A DNA stretch of 64,000 bases from Campanula takesimana (GCA_026119855.1 JAOWBW010001316.1:186001-250000); one strand, 5' to 3'; shown: positions 10,012 to 21,356, counted from the first letter of the stretch. Notes: generated by a model not told the origin, from the sequence alone. Program-made: numbers and translations.

Positions 10012-11627
10012 ATGAATACTTCATTCCTAATTTCCTTTTTCTTGGCTACTCTCTTTTCCAATATTACATGGGCTACTTCCTCAGCTCATCAACATCATCA
10101 TCACCATCATCGTAATCGCCAACAAGAATTTCGCCATTGCCTTACCCTTCATGCTGGGAAATCCATTTCACAGCAAATTTACACCCCAAAAAACTCTTCT
10201 TTTACACCAATTTGGGAAGCCAATATCAATAATCAACGATTTGACACTCCTTCAACCCCTCGACCTTTTCTCATTTTGACACCTGTTGATGAATCCCAAA
10301 TCCAGACCGTCATTCTTTGTTCCAAGAAACAAGACATAAAGCTCAGAATCCGAGGTGGTGGCCATGATTTCGAGGGTATCTCATCCACTGCAAATGACCC
10401 ATTTGTCATGCTTGACCTCACTAACATGAGATCAATTAGCGTTGACGTTGCTAGTAAGACTGCATGGGTTCAAGGTGGTGCAAGTCTAGGCGAACTATAC
10501 TATAGAATTTCTCAGAAAAGTAGGACTCTTGCCTTTCCGGGAGGTACTTGGTCTACTGTGGGAGTTGGTGGACTCATTAGTGGAGGAGGGTACGGCACCC
10601 TAAATCGAAAATACGGTCTTGCTGCTGATCATGTGCTTGATGCTCGTTTGATCGATGTGAATGGAAAAATTCTTAATAGAAAATCCATGGGCGAAGATTT
10701 ATTTTGGGCCATTAGAGGAGGTGGAGCTTCGAGTTTTGGGGGTCATTGTTGCTTGGAAGTTAAGCTTGGTTGATGTTCCCGAGACTGTCACTGTTTTCGC
10801 AAAAACCAAGACTTTAGAACAAAATGCAACGACCATTTTCCACAAGTGGCAATCTTTTGCGCCAAATGCGGATAGAGATTTATTCTTGAGAGCTCAATTA
10901 ACAACGATTAATTCGGGTGGTGGAAAGAAAACAGTTCTTATTACATTTGATGCGGTGTTTCTTGGGGGGAATCGATAGGCTGCTTCCTTTAATGCAAGAA
11001 GGCTTCCCTGAACTTGGCTTGTTGAAAGAAGATTGCACCGAAGTGAGTTATGTTCAATCCGCTATGGTAATTTCAGCTTTCTCTAGTCAAGCACCACCTC
11101 AAACTTTGCTTAATCGAACTGCCACCCCTAAGTTTTCCATAAAAGGCAAATCCGACTTCGTGAAGAAGCCGATTTCTATTGAGGGACTTGAAGGGTTGTG
11201 GAGGAGGTTCCTCAAAATTGATGTTAGGACGCCAAATTTCATATTGAGTCCCTATGGTGGAAGGATGAATGAGATATCAGAGTCGGCCACTCCATTCCCT
11301 CATAGAGCTGGGAACCTGTACGTGCTTCTTGAATGGGCTAATTTGGATATGGAAAGACCAGCATCTGTTAACAGACGAGTTAACTGGATGAGAAGTGTGT
11401 ATAGTTATTTGGGTCGTTACGTTTCAAGTTCTCCAAGAAGTGCGTACATTAACTACCTTGATCTTGACTTGGGAGTAAGCAGCAAAAGCTATGCGGAAGC
11501 AAGCATTTGGGGTAGAAGATACTTTGGTGATAATTTTGAGAGATTGGTTCGAGTGAAGAGCAAAGCTGATCCTGAAAACTTCTTCAGCCATCCACAAAGT
11601 ATTCCTCCATTTCCATCTTTGCTCTAA
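10012..11627 (+). pseudogene. BBE-like FAD-linked oxidase, copy B (two frameshifts)
   Basis: Nearly identical to copy C over its whole length, but the frame is broken twice by single extra bases: a fifth G at 10738-10742 (copy C has four) and a third T at 10958-10960 (copy C has two). The first break comes after about 265 residues, just past GGGASSFG in the FAD domain, so a translated product would lack the substrate and BBE domains. The remaining frames encode the rest of the protein through to the normal stop. The signal peptide, His-rich tract, FAD-attachment His, Trp and Leu substitutions match the other copies. The promoter also lacks upstream elements. A sequence-consensus error in the two homopolymers is an alternative, but the promoter deletion is independent support for decay. 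A homopolymeric A/T run AATAAA (11664-11669) is the likely polyadenylation signal. Confidence 0.85.
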
Positions 11628-12427
11628 ATGCCAGCAACTTCCCTTTTAGTTTAGAAGGAAAATAATAAATTGTAACATGATCAATCATTCAATTTGTTTA
11701 TTTATTTTTTTGTTCTCAATTATTGGCTTAATTAAGAAGCTATTTATGTATTAATTTCTCTTGAATTCTTTTTCTTGGTTAAATGAGAATCCAACCTTGT
11801 ATGTTGAATCTGCTTAAGGCGCACATTTTCACACAATTGTGTTTGTGTGCCTGAGCGCATGTGTATGTGTTGTATTGATTCGCTTTTTGTAGAAAGAGAC
11901 TATATATCAAACAAGGTGTTCACACATTTAACTTCTTCTTTTTTTTCGAAAGGACGTTTAACTTCTTTTAAATCTGTGAAAACAATGTTTGATTATTTCG
12001 GTAACTAAACATATTCAATCCCTTCCAACTACATTCCCCCTTAACTTTTGTAACCAGTACGTCAACGCATTAAATGATGCCTGAAACCTCCTAATCATTA
12101 GATGTGTGAAACCGTCTAATCATTATATGTATTTCCTTTGATGAGATTCTCTTCCGAATTAGAAGGTGCGAGTGTTTTGGTTCTTGATCAGCAAGAAATC
12201 CTGACAGAGATTTTAAACTTTATCAGAGTTGTTCTTCCTACATTTTTCATGAATACGCCTTGACAATATAATGCAATGCCATAATAATGACAAATAAATC
12301 TGTTGGAAGGGATGAAATCAAATCTGTTGGAAGGGATGAAATCAAGGCAGTTCGCTTATATTTGTTATGGGACTGTAAGTCACATGGTTTAGGTTTCTGA
12401 TCATACTTCATCTTGCTCTCATTCTAA

Positions 12428-12496
<69 letters not shown>
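12428..12496. repeat. (ATT)n microsatellite
   Basis: About 22 ATT units. At the matching position downstream of copy C (25078-25100) only a few units remain, so the tract length differs between otherwise nearly identical copies. Confidence 0.9.
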
Positions 12497-12704
12497 TTCT
12501 GAATTGTTCCCTCAGTCCCTAAATGAATGTCTACATTTCATTTATAGGACATTCTGAAAAAAATTGCTTTTTATACAATTAAGTGGCAAGATGCATAAAT
12601 ATTCTTGTTATTCACTTTCTAAAAATCTAGGGGAAAATATAGATTTATACCCCCGTCTTAGGTCTAAGATGCAGATCTACCTACCCTTAAACTCGATAAT
12701 TGTC

Positions 12705-12860
12705 TTTTTTTTTTTTCTTTTTTTTTTTAAAGAGGATCGATATTGTTTCCCCACTTACCCCCTTATAATAATGATGTCCTATGAGGCATGGGAAGGGATC
12801 GAACCCGAGACCTCACACATTGTGAAGTTTGGCTCTACCACTGAGCCACTCCTTATGGAC
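12705..12860 (-). mobile_element. tRNA-derived SINE
   Basis: On the minus strand it starts near GGAGTGGCTCAGTGGTAGAG, an RNA polymerase III A box (TGGCTCAGTGG), followed about 40 bases on by GGTTCGATCCC, a B box. It ends in an A-rich tail, visible as the T run at 12705-12727. An exact 16-base TSD, AAACTCGATAATTGTC, flanks it (12689-12704 and 12861-12876). The uninterrupted site is present at 33413-33430 downstream of copy C. It is too long and divergent to be a tRNA gene. Confidence 0.88.
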
Positions 12861-14202
12861 AAACTCGATAATTGTCATCCTTGCACTTAAACTCGAAGAA
12901 ATATGTAGTATATTCGTCACCCTTAACTTTTCATCCAATATAAACGAAATTGCTGAGTAAGCTCCTTAGGTGGCTATTTGAGTATCCACATGGAAAAATA
13001 AGGCTGAACATGCAACATAACAAAGTATAAGGATAAGAGCTATATAGGATTATATGAACACCTAACCTATTATATGTATCCACAAAAACAATCTTGACCC
13101 CCTTTCCGAATTTTTCTGGCTTCGTCACTGATCATATTGCTAAACGTTGTCTCCTTGTTCTTTTTTTTTTTTTTTTTTCATTTTCTCAGTTTTCCATAGA
13201 AAAGGTCAGGTCACATGACTAGGGTTCTTGTTAAAAAGTCAAATAATACATTGTAACAGCTCATAATTCTAATATTGTTTTAGGACAGTAAATTAAGATT
13301 GTAGTTTGGAATTCAAACTTTTTTCACTAGTGATATATATTGAAAGAACGATTCAAATGTTTCAAATTCTCAAAGCGTCAACTGTTTGCAATCTCGTTCG
13401 TTAAAGTCTTCTTAAAATATAGAATCCAAATCGAACTATTAAATATATTTACGTACACAAGTTTATGCAATGCTAATTACTTTCTTGATTCAGACCTAAT
13501 TACTGAAAATATTGTTTGATCCTTGTTGAAAACAACTAAGGGGGAGAGCAGAACTGAATCAACAATGCTATAAGAAATATTCAAGTCTCCTCTGGGAATG
13601 TATAAAATTTTGTTTGACTAAAGTCAGGTCAAATGACTAACTTGGTTTACATCCTATGGATAATGGATCACACGATTGTGTTGCACGGAGCCTCTTATGG
13701 TTTAATGAATTTTTCGTAATTTTTTCCGTAAAATGGATCAAGTCAAATGTGGCAACCTATTAATTACAGCGTTGACAAAAATAATCTTACTTATAGAGCA
13801 GGAAAATGATGTAAATAATCAAATCAATTTTGTTGCAGTGAATTCAAAGATAATTTTTCCTCTATTTATGTAATAAATACTCATTTTCTGTTAAATTTTT
13901 GTTGGATGTACATCAAACTAAATACTGCCCCGTAAATGGAAATATTGCGTGCAAAGAAATGCATGCATAACTTTTTTTCTGAGACAAAAGTTGATTTTTA
14001 ATCAATTTTGGGTAATCATATCTTGTTTAGTCAATAAAATATGTGTTGGGAATATGTCTTTGAATTAAATGACAATTTGATTAAGGATATGCCCGCGACA
14101 AGTGCTGAAATTTTCGGGAGGAAAACAAGAGCAATGAATTGTGGCAGAGGCTTAAAGTTGATGCCAGAAAATCTAGGGGCATCCTGATGTTATGGCTGAG
14201 GC

Positions 14203-14658
14203 TAGGGATGGCAACGGGGCGGATAAGGGGCGGGTTTGACCAAAACCGTACCCGCCCCTCAAGGAACTCCCCTTATACCGAACCCACCCTGCCCCGTCAA
14301 CTAGTAAACCCGTATCCGCCCCGCCCCGTATGGTTCATAATCACAATTTTTTTGGGCTTAGCCCTGCCTTTAAAGAGTCCAACAGCCCAACAATATACAA
14401 TTACAACACAAGTACAACATTGTATCAAATTTAAGCTCAATCTAATAATTTCAACCATCCCATTCACAACCAAAGTATACAATTACAACACATTTATAGT
14501 AATTTACTACATATATTTGCATACGGTGCGGGGGTCGGGGTGTGCAACCGAACCCGACCCGCAACCCGCCGGGTTTTGAAAAAAGACTACCAAACCCACC
14601 CCGCTACGGTGCGGACTGTCCCGGATACGGAGCGAGTTCGGACATATTGCCATCCCTA
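14203..14658. mobile_element. hAT MITE
   Basis: Perfect terminal words TAGGGATGGCAA and TTGCCATCCCTA, with an exact 8-base TSD GCTGAGGC (14195-14202 and 14659-14666), place this in the hAT superfamily. It is 456 bases long. The ends are rich in GGGCGG/CCCGCCCC, and there is no transposase. Confidence 0.9.
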
Positions 14659-15149
14659 GCTGAGGCCAAAAGAGCTTTGTTGATCGTGCATGCCAGGAGT
14701 GTGGAATGGGCTAGAATTTGGGCTTTAATTTGGTTGTTTCTTGGCCGGTTGATATTGCAAGCAAGAGTAGTTGTTTGTTAATATTTGAACTCTCACACGG
14801 TCCCAAATTAATTAGTACTCTTAGTTTGGTACAAAGAGTTAATTTAGAATTAGGAAACTAGATTCCTAATTAAAAAAATATGAGAAAATTACCACCTAGT
14901 CCCTCATCCTAAGCTAAACTAACACCTAATCCAACTTGATATTTTGATTTACCACCTAATCCAACAGATAAAAATATTTGACCACTGGTTCCATTAACAT
15001 ACTGGAATCCCGAAACTACCCTTATACAAATAAAAACATGTCCGCTCTCCTCATCTACGAACATACCGTCTCTCTCTCTCTCTCTACTTTCCCTCACTAC
15101 GTTCTCTCGATCTACCCTACCCGCCTCCGGCGACCCCCCACCCCACTCC

Positions 15150-15495
15150 TCCGGTGAGCCTTCCCCACCTCCGGCAAGCCCTCCCCCTTCGACCACCATT
15201 CCGATCGCCCATCTCTGGCCAATTTTCTCCGCCTCCGATCATCTTCTTCCCTTAGGCCGATGACAACAAACTCTTCCCTTGCATCGACGAGCCTATCGGA
15301 TATGGCCGTCTCTCTCACTACTCCGGTGAGCCTTCCCCACCTCCGGCGAGCCCTCCCCCTTCGACCACCATTCCGATCGCCCATCTCCGACCAATTTTCT
15401 CCGCCTCCGATCGTCTTCTTCCCTTAGACCGATGACAACAAACTCTTCCCTTGCATCGACGAGCCTACAGATCTGGCCGTCTCTCTCACTACAGC
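15150..15495. repeat. Tandem duplication of a 172-base module
   Basis: Two adjacent copies, each starting TCCGGTGAGCCTTCCCCACC (15150 and 15322), with only a few differences. The module is CT-rich with CTCCGGCGA-type words. Its open frames on either strand show no known domain. Confidence 0.8.
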
Positions 15496-16029
15496 TCTTC
15501 ATATTCGACCGGGTGAAACTCCTCTGTTCGGCTCGTGGATTCCGACCACCTACATAGAAGAATCTGTTTCAGATTTTGTGACGATTTCGGCGAATCTCAA
15601 TCGGACTGTTTATGTAGTAAGTAGTCAATTTGAAGTTGAATTTTTGCTAATTTTCTGTTTTCAAATTGAGTTTATTTGTTTGAACGATTACAGGTTCACT
15701 GATGCCTGATTATATGAAAATATTCTATGGATTTTGCCAAATTATCAATCTTTGCTTTTGTTTCGTTCAACAAGTCCATGTTTGACACGATAATTTTTCC
15801 TAGAGATATACAAATACCACTGGAAGTAAGACTCATGGAGTGACAATTTTGTTGCTTAATTATTGTATGAAAGTGATTGGTCAAAGTAAAGTTCGGGGTT
15901 TGAAGGAAGTCAAGCCTTTAGTGGAGCAAATCAAGTTGCAAAAATCATCAAAAAGTTGTCAGTTGTTTTTGGTGTTGGCTTTGAATGTAAATGAGATTTT
16001 GTTGTTGATAGATTGATTTGGTTTGCTAA

Positions 16030-16638
16030 GTTCACAGTTATTGTTGGAACAAGTGCGAGCAATCAGGGAATTTTTCAGTTGTATATTAGAACAATTGTAA
16101 ACTTGTTTTTGGATCAACTGTGAACTTGTTCTAGGAACAACTGTGAACCTGTTCTTGGAACAAGTGTGAACTTGTTACTGAAAAAGAGAGGAACTTGTTC
16201 TTGGAATTTGTTCTGGGAACAACTTTGAACTTGTTGTTAGAACATCTGTGAACCTGTTCTTGGAACAAGTGTGAACTTGTTCTTGGAATAAGTGCGAACT
16301 TACAATTGCGAACTTGTTTTTGGAACAAGTGCGAACTTGTTATTGGAACAATTGCGATCTTACAATTGCGAACTTACAATTGTGAACTTACAACTGTGAA
16401 CTTATTCTTGATTTTTTTTTTTTTTTGAAAAATGTGAATTTGTTCTTGGAATAACTGTAAACTTATTCTGGAACAACTGTGAACTTGTTCTTGAAAAAAA
16501 TTGTATTTTTTTTTTTGAAAAATGTGAATTTGTTCTTGGAATAACTGTAAACTTGTTTTGGAACAACTGTGAACTTGTTTTGGAACAACTGTGAATTTGT
16601 TCTTGATTATTTTTTTTATTTTTTTTGAAAAATGTGAA
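16030..16638. repeat. Degenerate minisatellite, part 1
   Basis: Roughly 20-24-base units around GTGAACTTGTTCTTGGAAC, repeated many times with substitutions and T-run spacers. It resumes after the LINE at 18570-18735, so the LINE inserted into an existing array. Confidence 0.8.
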
Positions 16639-18426
16639 TCAGAAACTTTATGATAGATTGGATACAAAAGAAGGGGAAAAAGACATCTATAGACTTGCTC
16701 GTATGAGGGATAAGAGGACACGAGACATTGGGAGGGTTAAATGTGTTAAGGATGTAGACCAAAGAGTGTTGGTCGGGGATAAAGAGATAAAAGATAGGTG
16801 GAGTTCGTACTTCAATACCTTGTTTAATGGCAATCAAGAGCAGGATATTAGAGATGTAACTATCCCTTCGAGTATGATTAATCGAGATTTTATGCGGCGA
16901 ATTCAAAATGGTGAAGTGGAAATGGCGATGAAAAAGATGGGATTAAAGAAAGCCGTAGGGCGGATGGAATACCAATTGAGGTGTGGAGATGTTTTGGGAG
17001 AGGGGAATCGATTGGTTAACAACACTATTCAACAAGATATGAAGAAGTAACACAATGCCATTGGAGTGGAGAAAAAGTACCCTAATCCCTTTGTATAAGA
17101 ACAAAGGTGATGTCCAAGATTGTGCCAACTATCGAGGGATCAAACTAATGAGCCATACTATGAAACTTTGGGAAAGAGTGATTGCACAACGGCTAAGAAA
17201 AATTGTGAATATTTTCGGATAACCAATTTGGATTTATGCCCGGCAGATCGACTATGGACGCAATCTATCTTATGAGACAAATCATGGAGAAATATCGAGA
17301 TAAAAAGAAAGATTTGCACATGGTTTTCATTGATTTGGAGAAGGCGTATGATAAAGTGCCAAGAGAGGCACTTTGGTGGGCTTTAGTAAAGAAAGGCTTT
17401 TCAAAGAAATATATTGATATTATCAAGGACATGTATAATGGAGTTAGTACTAGTGTACGGACAAGCGTTGGGAAGACAGAAGAGTTCCCTATCACGATTG
17501 GAGTGCATCAAGGCTCTGCACTTAGTCCCTTTCTCTTTGCCCTGATAATGGACGAAGTGACGAGGTCAATCCAGATGATATTCCATGGTGTATGTTGTTC
17601 GCAGATGATATTGTGCTGATTGATGAGACAAAAAGAAGGTGTTGAAAGTAAATTGGAGTTGTGGAGACGCACTTTGGAATCTTGAGGTTTTAGGTTAAGC
17701 AGAAGCAAAACTGAATATATGGAGTGTAAATTTAGCAAAGTTAGAAGCAGAGAGGCAGGAGTGATCACATTCGATGGAAAGATTGTCCAAGCCTCCGAGT
17801 TCTTTCGCTATCTTGGATATATTATCTAAAAAGATGGAGAATTGGATGGAGATGTGGCTCATAGGATTAAAGCATGTTGGTTGAAGTGGAAGAGTGCCAC
17901 AGAGTTTCTTTGTGATCGTGGCATGCCAAATAGATTAAAGGGAAAATTCTATCGTACGGCAATTAGGTTTGCACTGCTTTATGGCACTGAATGTTGGGCC
18001 GTGAAACAGTGTCATATTCATAAGATGAATGTAGCGGAGATGCGTATGCTACGATGGATGTGTGGGCATACAATAAAAGATCGATTGAGAAATGAGGTGA
18101 TCAGGGGTAAAGTAGGAGTTGTACCCATTGAGGATAAAATGAGGGAGCATCGTCTAAGGTGGTTTGGTCATGTGAGACGGAGACCGAGTGATGCACCGGT
18201 TAGGAGGCCTGAAGAGTGGAGAAGTGATAAAATGGCGAGGGGTATGGAAGACCCAAGCAAACTTGGATTAAGGTGATTGAAAATGATATGCGTTTACTCG
18301 GAGTGGATGAAGATGTGGCGTTGAAGAGGCCGGAGTGTTGGGCGAAAATTCATGTGAATGATGGGGGTTTATCGTACTTTTTATTATTATTATTTATTTA
18401 TTTATTTTATTTTCTCCATCTTTTTC

Positions 18427-18483
<57 letters not shown>

Positions 18484-18569
18484 CTCTCTCTCCTTTTATC
18501 ACGATGACATATGAGGATTCATGTTAGCCGACCTCAAATTATTTTGGGACTAAGGCTTTGTTGTTGTTG
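16639..18569 (+). pseudogene. RTE-type LINE, 5'-truncated and frameshifted
   Basis: Non-LTR retrotransposon remnant. Open pieces encode the upstream region (to about 17050), the reverse transcriptase palm (17236-17619, with MPGRSTMDAIYLMRQ and GVHQGSALSPFLFALIMDE), the catalytic FADD motif in a shifted frame (about 17597-17608), and the C-terminal region (17842-18276, with LRWFGHVRRRPSDAPVRR). The 3' end is a TC microsatellite followed by a TTG repeat, as in plant RTE elements. The flanks TTGAAAAATGTGAA (16625-16638) and TTGAAAAATGTAAA (18570-18583) look like a 14-base TSD, although the array context makes this less certain. It is not functional. Confidence 0.85.
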
Positions 18570-18735
18570 TTGAAAAATGTAAACTTGTTCTTGGAACAAC
18601 TGTAAACTTGTTCTGGAACAACTGTAAACTTGTTCTTGAAAAACTGTGAATTTGTTCTTGATTTTTTTTTTAAAATGTGAATTTGTTCATGGAATAACTG
18701 TAAACTTGTTCTGGAACAACACCGGAAAATGGGCG
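18570..18735. repeat. Degenerate minisatellite, part 2
   Basis: Continuation of the GTGAACTTGTTC array after the LINE. It is followed by three CGCCGGAGGTGGT-type units (about 18730-18800). Confidence 0.75.
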
Positions 18736-19377
18736 CCGGAGGTGGTTGCCGAAAAATGGTCGCCGGAGGTGGTCACTGGAAAATGGTCGCCGGAGGTGGT
18801 TGGGATAGGTGGTCAATGGTGGTCATGGTGGTTGGATAAAGAAAGTGAAATGATGGAGGGAGTGGCATTAATGTAATTTTTCATTATTTATTAAGGACAT
18901 GAGTGTCCTTTTAATAACACTTGGACTATGTGGTAATATTACAAATTCTTTATCCTAAGTGGTAATTTTCATTTGGTTGAGGGACTAAATAGTAGTTGCC
19001 CCTTAAAATATATTTAATTTGTGCACAAGAAATAAGACTCTTTTTTCCCTTGGTTTTTTGGTATTTATGACTATAAATACTAACCCCTCCTCTAGCATAT
19101 TTTTTGCCGGTCATCTTTGAGAGATACAAGTAGAGATCTAAGATCTAGATTTAGGTTGACAGAATTATTTGGACTCAATAATTCGTGCAACTAGATTAGT
19201 GAAGATCGTCTATTGTAATTGGTCATTGAATAATAATAATAATATATTCTCTCTCCGCCCGTGGACGTAGCCAAGTTGGTGAACCACGTAAAATTCTTGT
19301 GTTGTGATTGATTATTTCGCTTGATCATCGTTCTTTATATTTATTGCTCTAATAAGATGTTAATGCCAAAACCGTAG

Positions 19378-19902
19378 TGATGTAGCGTGATGCTACAATA
19401 AGAGTAAAGTCTATAACGACTTTAAACAATCGTCGTAAAATCGCAGCGGAAATCAACCCCTAAAAATACCGTAATGGAATTCTTGAATTACAATAATCTC
19501 CTAAAAGATTATTCTGCAAGGAATCGCAATTCCCCAATAAGAATCTCCGAAGAAATCCTTCTAGCCAACGGCTTAAGGGTAAAACCCAACAATTGCAAAA
19601 CAATCAAAATTTAATAAAAAAAAAGTCTAATTTTCGGATTACAACTTTAGGCCTATTTTATAGTGCCCATAAAACTTGAAAAACAATCTAAAACCTTCTA
19701 GAATTACTCATAACCTATATAGTAACCTAATAGGACTTAAAAACTAGTTAATTGACTCAAAATCTATCCTAAATCCTCTAAAATTAACCTACTAAAATTA
19801 ATGACGAAAATAATAATAAAAAATACTAATTATATCCTAACTAATAATAAAATACCAATATAAATATAATATTTGATATAATCATATTTTTGTCCTGCAT
19901 CA
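19378..19902. mobile_element. LTR-like repeat, first of a tandem pair
   Basis: 525 bases, TGATGTAGCGTG...CCTGCATCA. Its left flank is CGTAG, and the right flank after the second copy (21338-21342) is AGAAG. The empty site upstream of copy D reads CCGTAGTCAGTTAGG, so the pair sits as a single insertion with a worn 5-base TSD. No coding sequence is present. Confidence 0.6.
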
Positions 19903-20178
19903 CCAACTGATGTAGCGTGATGCTACAATAAGAGTAAAATCTATGACGACTTTAAACAATCGTCGTAGAATCGCAGCGGAAATCAACCCCTAAGAAAACC
20001 GTAATGAAATTCTTGAATTACAATAATCTCCTAGAAGATTATTCTGCAAGGAATCGCAATTCCCCAATAAGAATCTGCAAGCCAACGGCTTAAGGGTAAA
20101 ACCCAACAATTGCAAAGCAATCAAATTTATTAAAAAAAAGTCTAATTTTCAGATTACAACTTTAGGCCTATTTTATAG

Positions 20179-20748
20179 GAGGTGGACTGTTGTGCGACGG
20201 TCGCACGCCGCGCGACCGTTTCCCGCCTTTTTTTTCCCTGCCATTTTTTTCTTGCCAGCAAAAGTAACACTTTTATAAAAAAAAAAAAATGTAACACTTT
20301 TTTCCTCATATGTAACACTTTTTTCCCAAAAATTTACCACAATTTTGCTGAAATAAATTAAAGATAAGATAAGATTGACAACTAAACTAATGTAACATTT
20401 TATAATAAATGAATGTAACATTTTTTTCTCAATTGTAACACTTTTCTAGGGTTTTACATTCAATTGAAATGCAAAACCGATTATATACATGATTTTTTAC
20501 TCTTTTTAAAAAAAAATGTAACATTTAACCTATAAACTGTTACATTCATCTATATAACATATTACAATCATATATTCACTTTGTTACATTCAATTATTAC
20601 TTTTTCTAATCACAAAAATTATTTATATTATTTGCGAAACTGCTGTTACATCTTACAATAAAAGTGTTACTTTTTTAAGACCAAACTGTTACTTTTTTCA
20701 TAAGAAAGTGTTACATTTTATTATGACGAGCAGCTCACTTGTTTTGTA

Positions 20749-20798
<50 letters not shown>

Positions 20799-21089
20799 TT
20801 TTTTAAAAAATAAACCATATCATGACCTATGTAGTTTTATTCGTCTCGTCGAGACGAACACAACATTATTTTAAAAAAAATCCGACTTATAAATCTCAAG
20901 ATATAGCATTTTAAAGTTATTGGAGTTTTTTTTTTTAAAAAGGATGACACGTGTCTCGATCTGGGAAGTGGGAGGGCTGGATCCGACGGTCGGCTGTAGC
21001 GGAGCAAGTGCATGTGGGAAGCAGGGGAACAAAAACCACATGGAGCGGCCGGTCTCACACTGTGAGACGGCCGCATGGAAGTTTTTGTC
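20179..21089. mobile_element. Mutator-like non-autonomous element
   Basis: The exact 9-base TSD ATTTTATAG (20170-20178 and 21090-21098) is confirmed by the uninterrupted first repeat copy, which reads CTATTTTATAGTGCCC (near 19655). The termini are imperfect GC-rich palindromes (TGCGACGGTCGCAC on the left, GCGGCCGTCTCACAG read inward on the right). Inside are many TGTAACACTTTT-like words and a TA microsatellite (20750-20793). There is no transposase. Confidence 0.75.
20750..20793. repeat. (TA)n microsatellite
   Basis: About 22 TA units. Confidence 0.9.
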
Positions 21090-21356
21090 ATTTTATAGTG
21101 CCCATAAAATTTGAAAAACAATCTAAAACCTTCTAGAATTAATCCTAACCTATATAGTAACCTAAGAGGACTTAAAAACTAGTAAATTGACTCAAAATCT
21201 ATCATAGAATCCTCTAAAATTAACCTACTAAAATTAATGACGAAAATAATAATAAAAATACTAATTAAATCCTAACTAATAATAAAATGCCAATATAATT
21301 ATAATATTTGATATAATCATATTTCCATCCTGCATCAAGAAGTCAGTTAGGGTATA

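Larger units (their letters stand above)
11628..14043. other. 3' flank and unit tail downstream of copy B
   Basis: No host gene is seen. Collinear with 24274-25280 plus 33404-34175 downstream of copy C, where a CACTA element interrupts. It holds a likely polyadenylation signal (11664-11669), an ATT microsatellite (12428-12496), a SINE (12705-12860), the right end of a hAT element (near 13050-13130) and an inverted gene-upstream remnant (about 13290-13640). Confidence 0.6.
14882..19002. mobile_element. Mutator-like element carrying a LINE
   Basis: The left end GAGAAAATTACCACCTAGTC and the right end, inverted GGGGCAACTACTATTTAGTC, align at about 20 of 28 terminal bases. The 9-base flanks AAAAAATAT (14873-14881) and TTAAAATAT (19003-19011) match at 7 of 9. 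The interior has a CT-rich stretch, a duplicated module, a minisatellite and an inserted LINE. No transposase is present. A second member lies at 1-1431. Confidence 0.65.
14044..19354 (+). mobile_element. Solo LTR of a copia element, with nested insertions
   Basis: Starts TGTTGGGAATATG and ends TGCTCTAATA. The 5-base flanks are ATATG (14039-14043) and AGATG (19355-19359), 4 of 5 matching. The empty site AATATGTTAATGCC is at 34161-34174. Near the right end a TATA (ACTATAAATAC, about 19070) and the CGTGGACGTAGCCAAGTTGG stretch are typical of plant copia LTR R-U5 regions and also occur in the LTR at 47272-47885. Without the nested hAT MITE and Mutator-like element the LTR is about 0.7 kb. No second LTR or internal region is present. 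Confidence 0.7.
19908..21337. mobile_element. LTR-like repeat, second of a tandem pair
   Basis: Same sequence as 19378-19902, separated from it by only CCAAC (19903-19907), and interrupted by the 911-base element at 20179-21089. It carries a short deletion relative to the first copy near 20070. It reads as two LTRs whose internal region is gone, or as a two-LTR junction. Confidence 0.6.

Noticed and set aside
12770..12860. Possible minus-strand tRNA gene (A and B boxes)
   Set aside because: The promoter boxes are embedded in a longer unit with an A-rich tail and a 16-base TSD, and no cloverleaf can be completed; it is a SINE.
14139..14579. Open frame with Pro/Arg-rich text
   Set aside because: It crosses the boundary of the hAT MITE (starts at 14203) and has no known domain.
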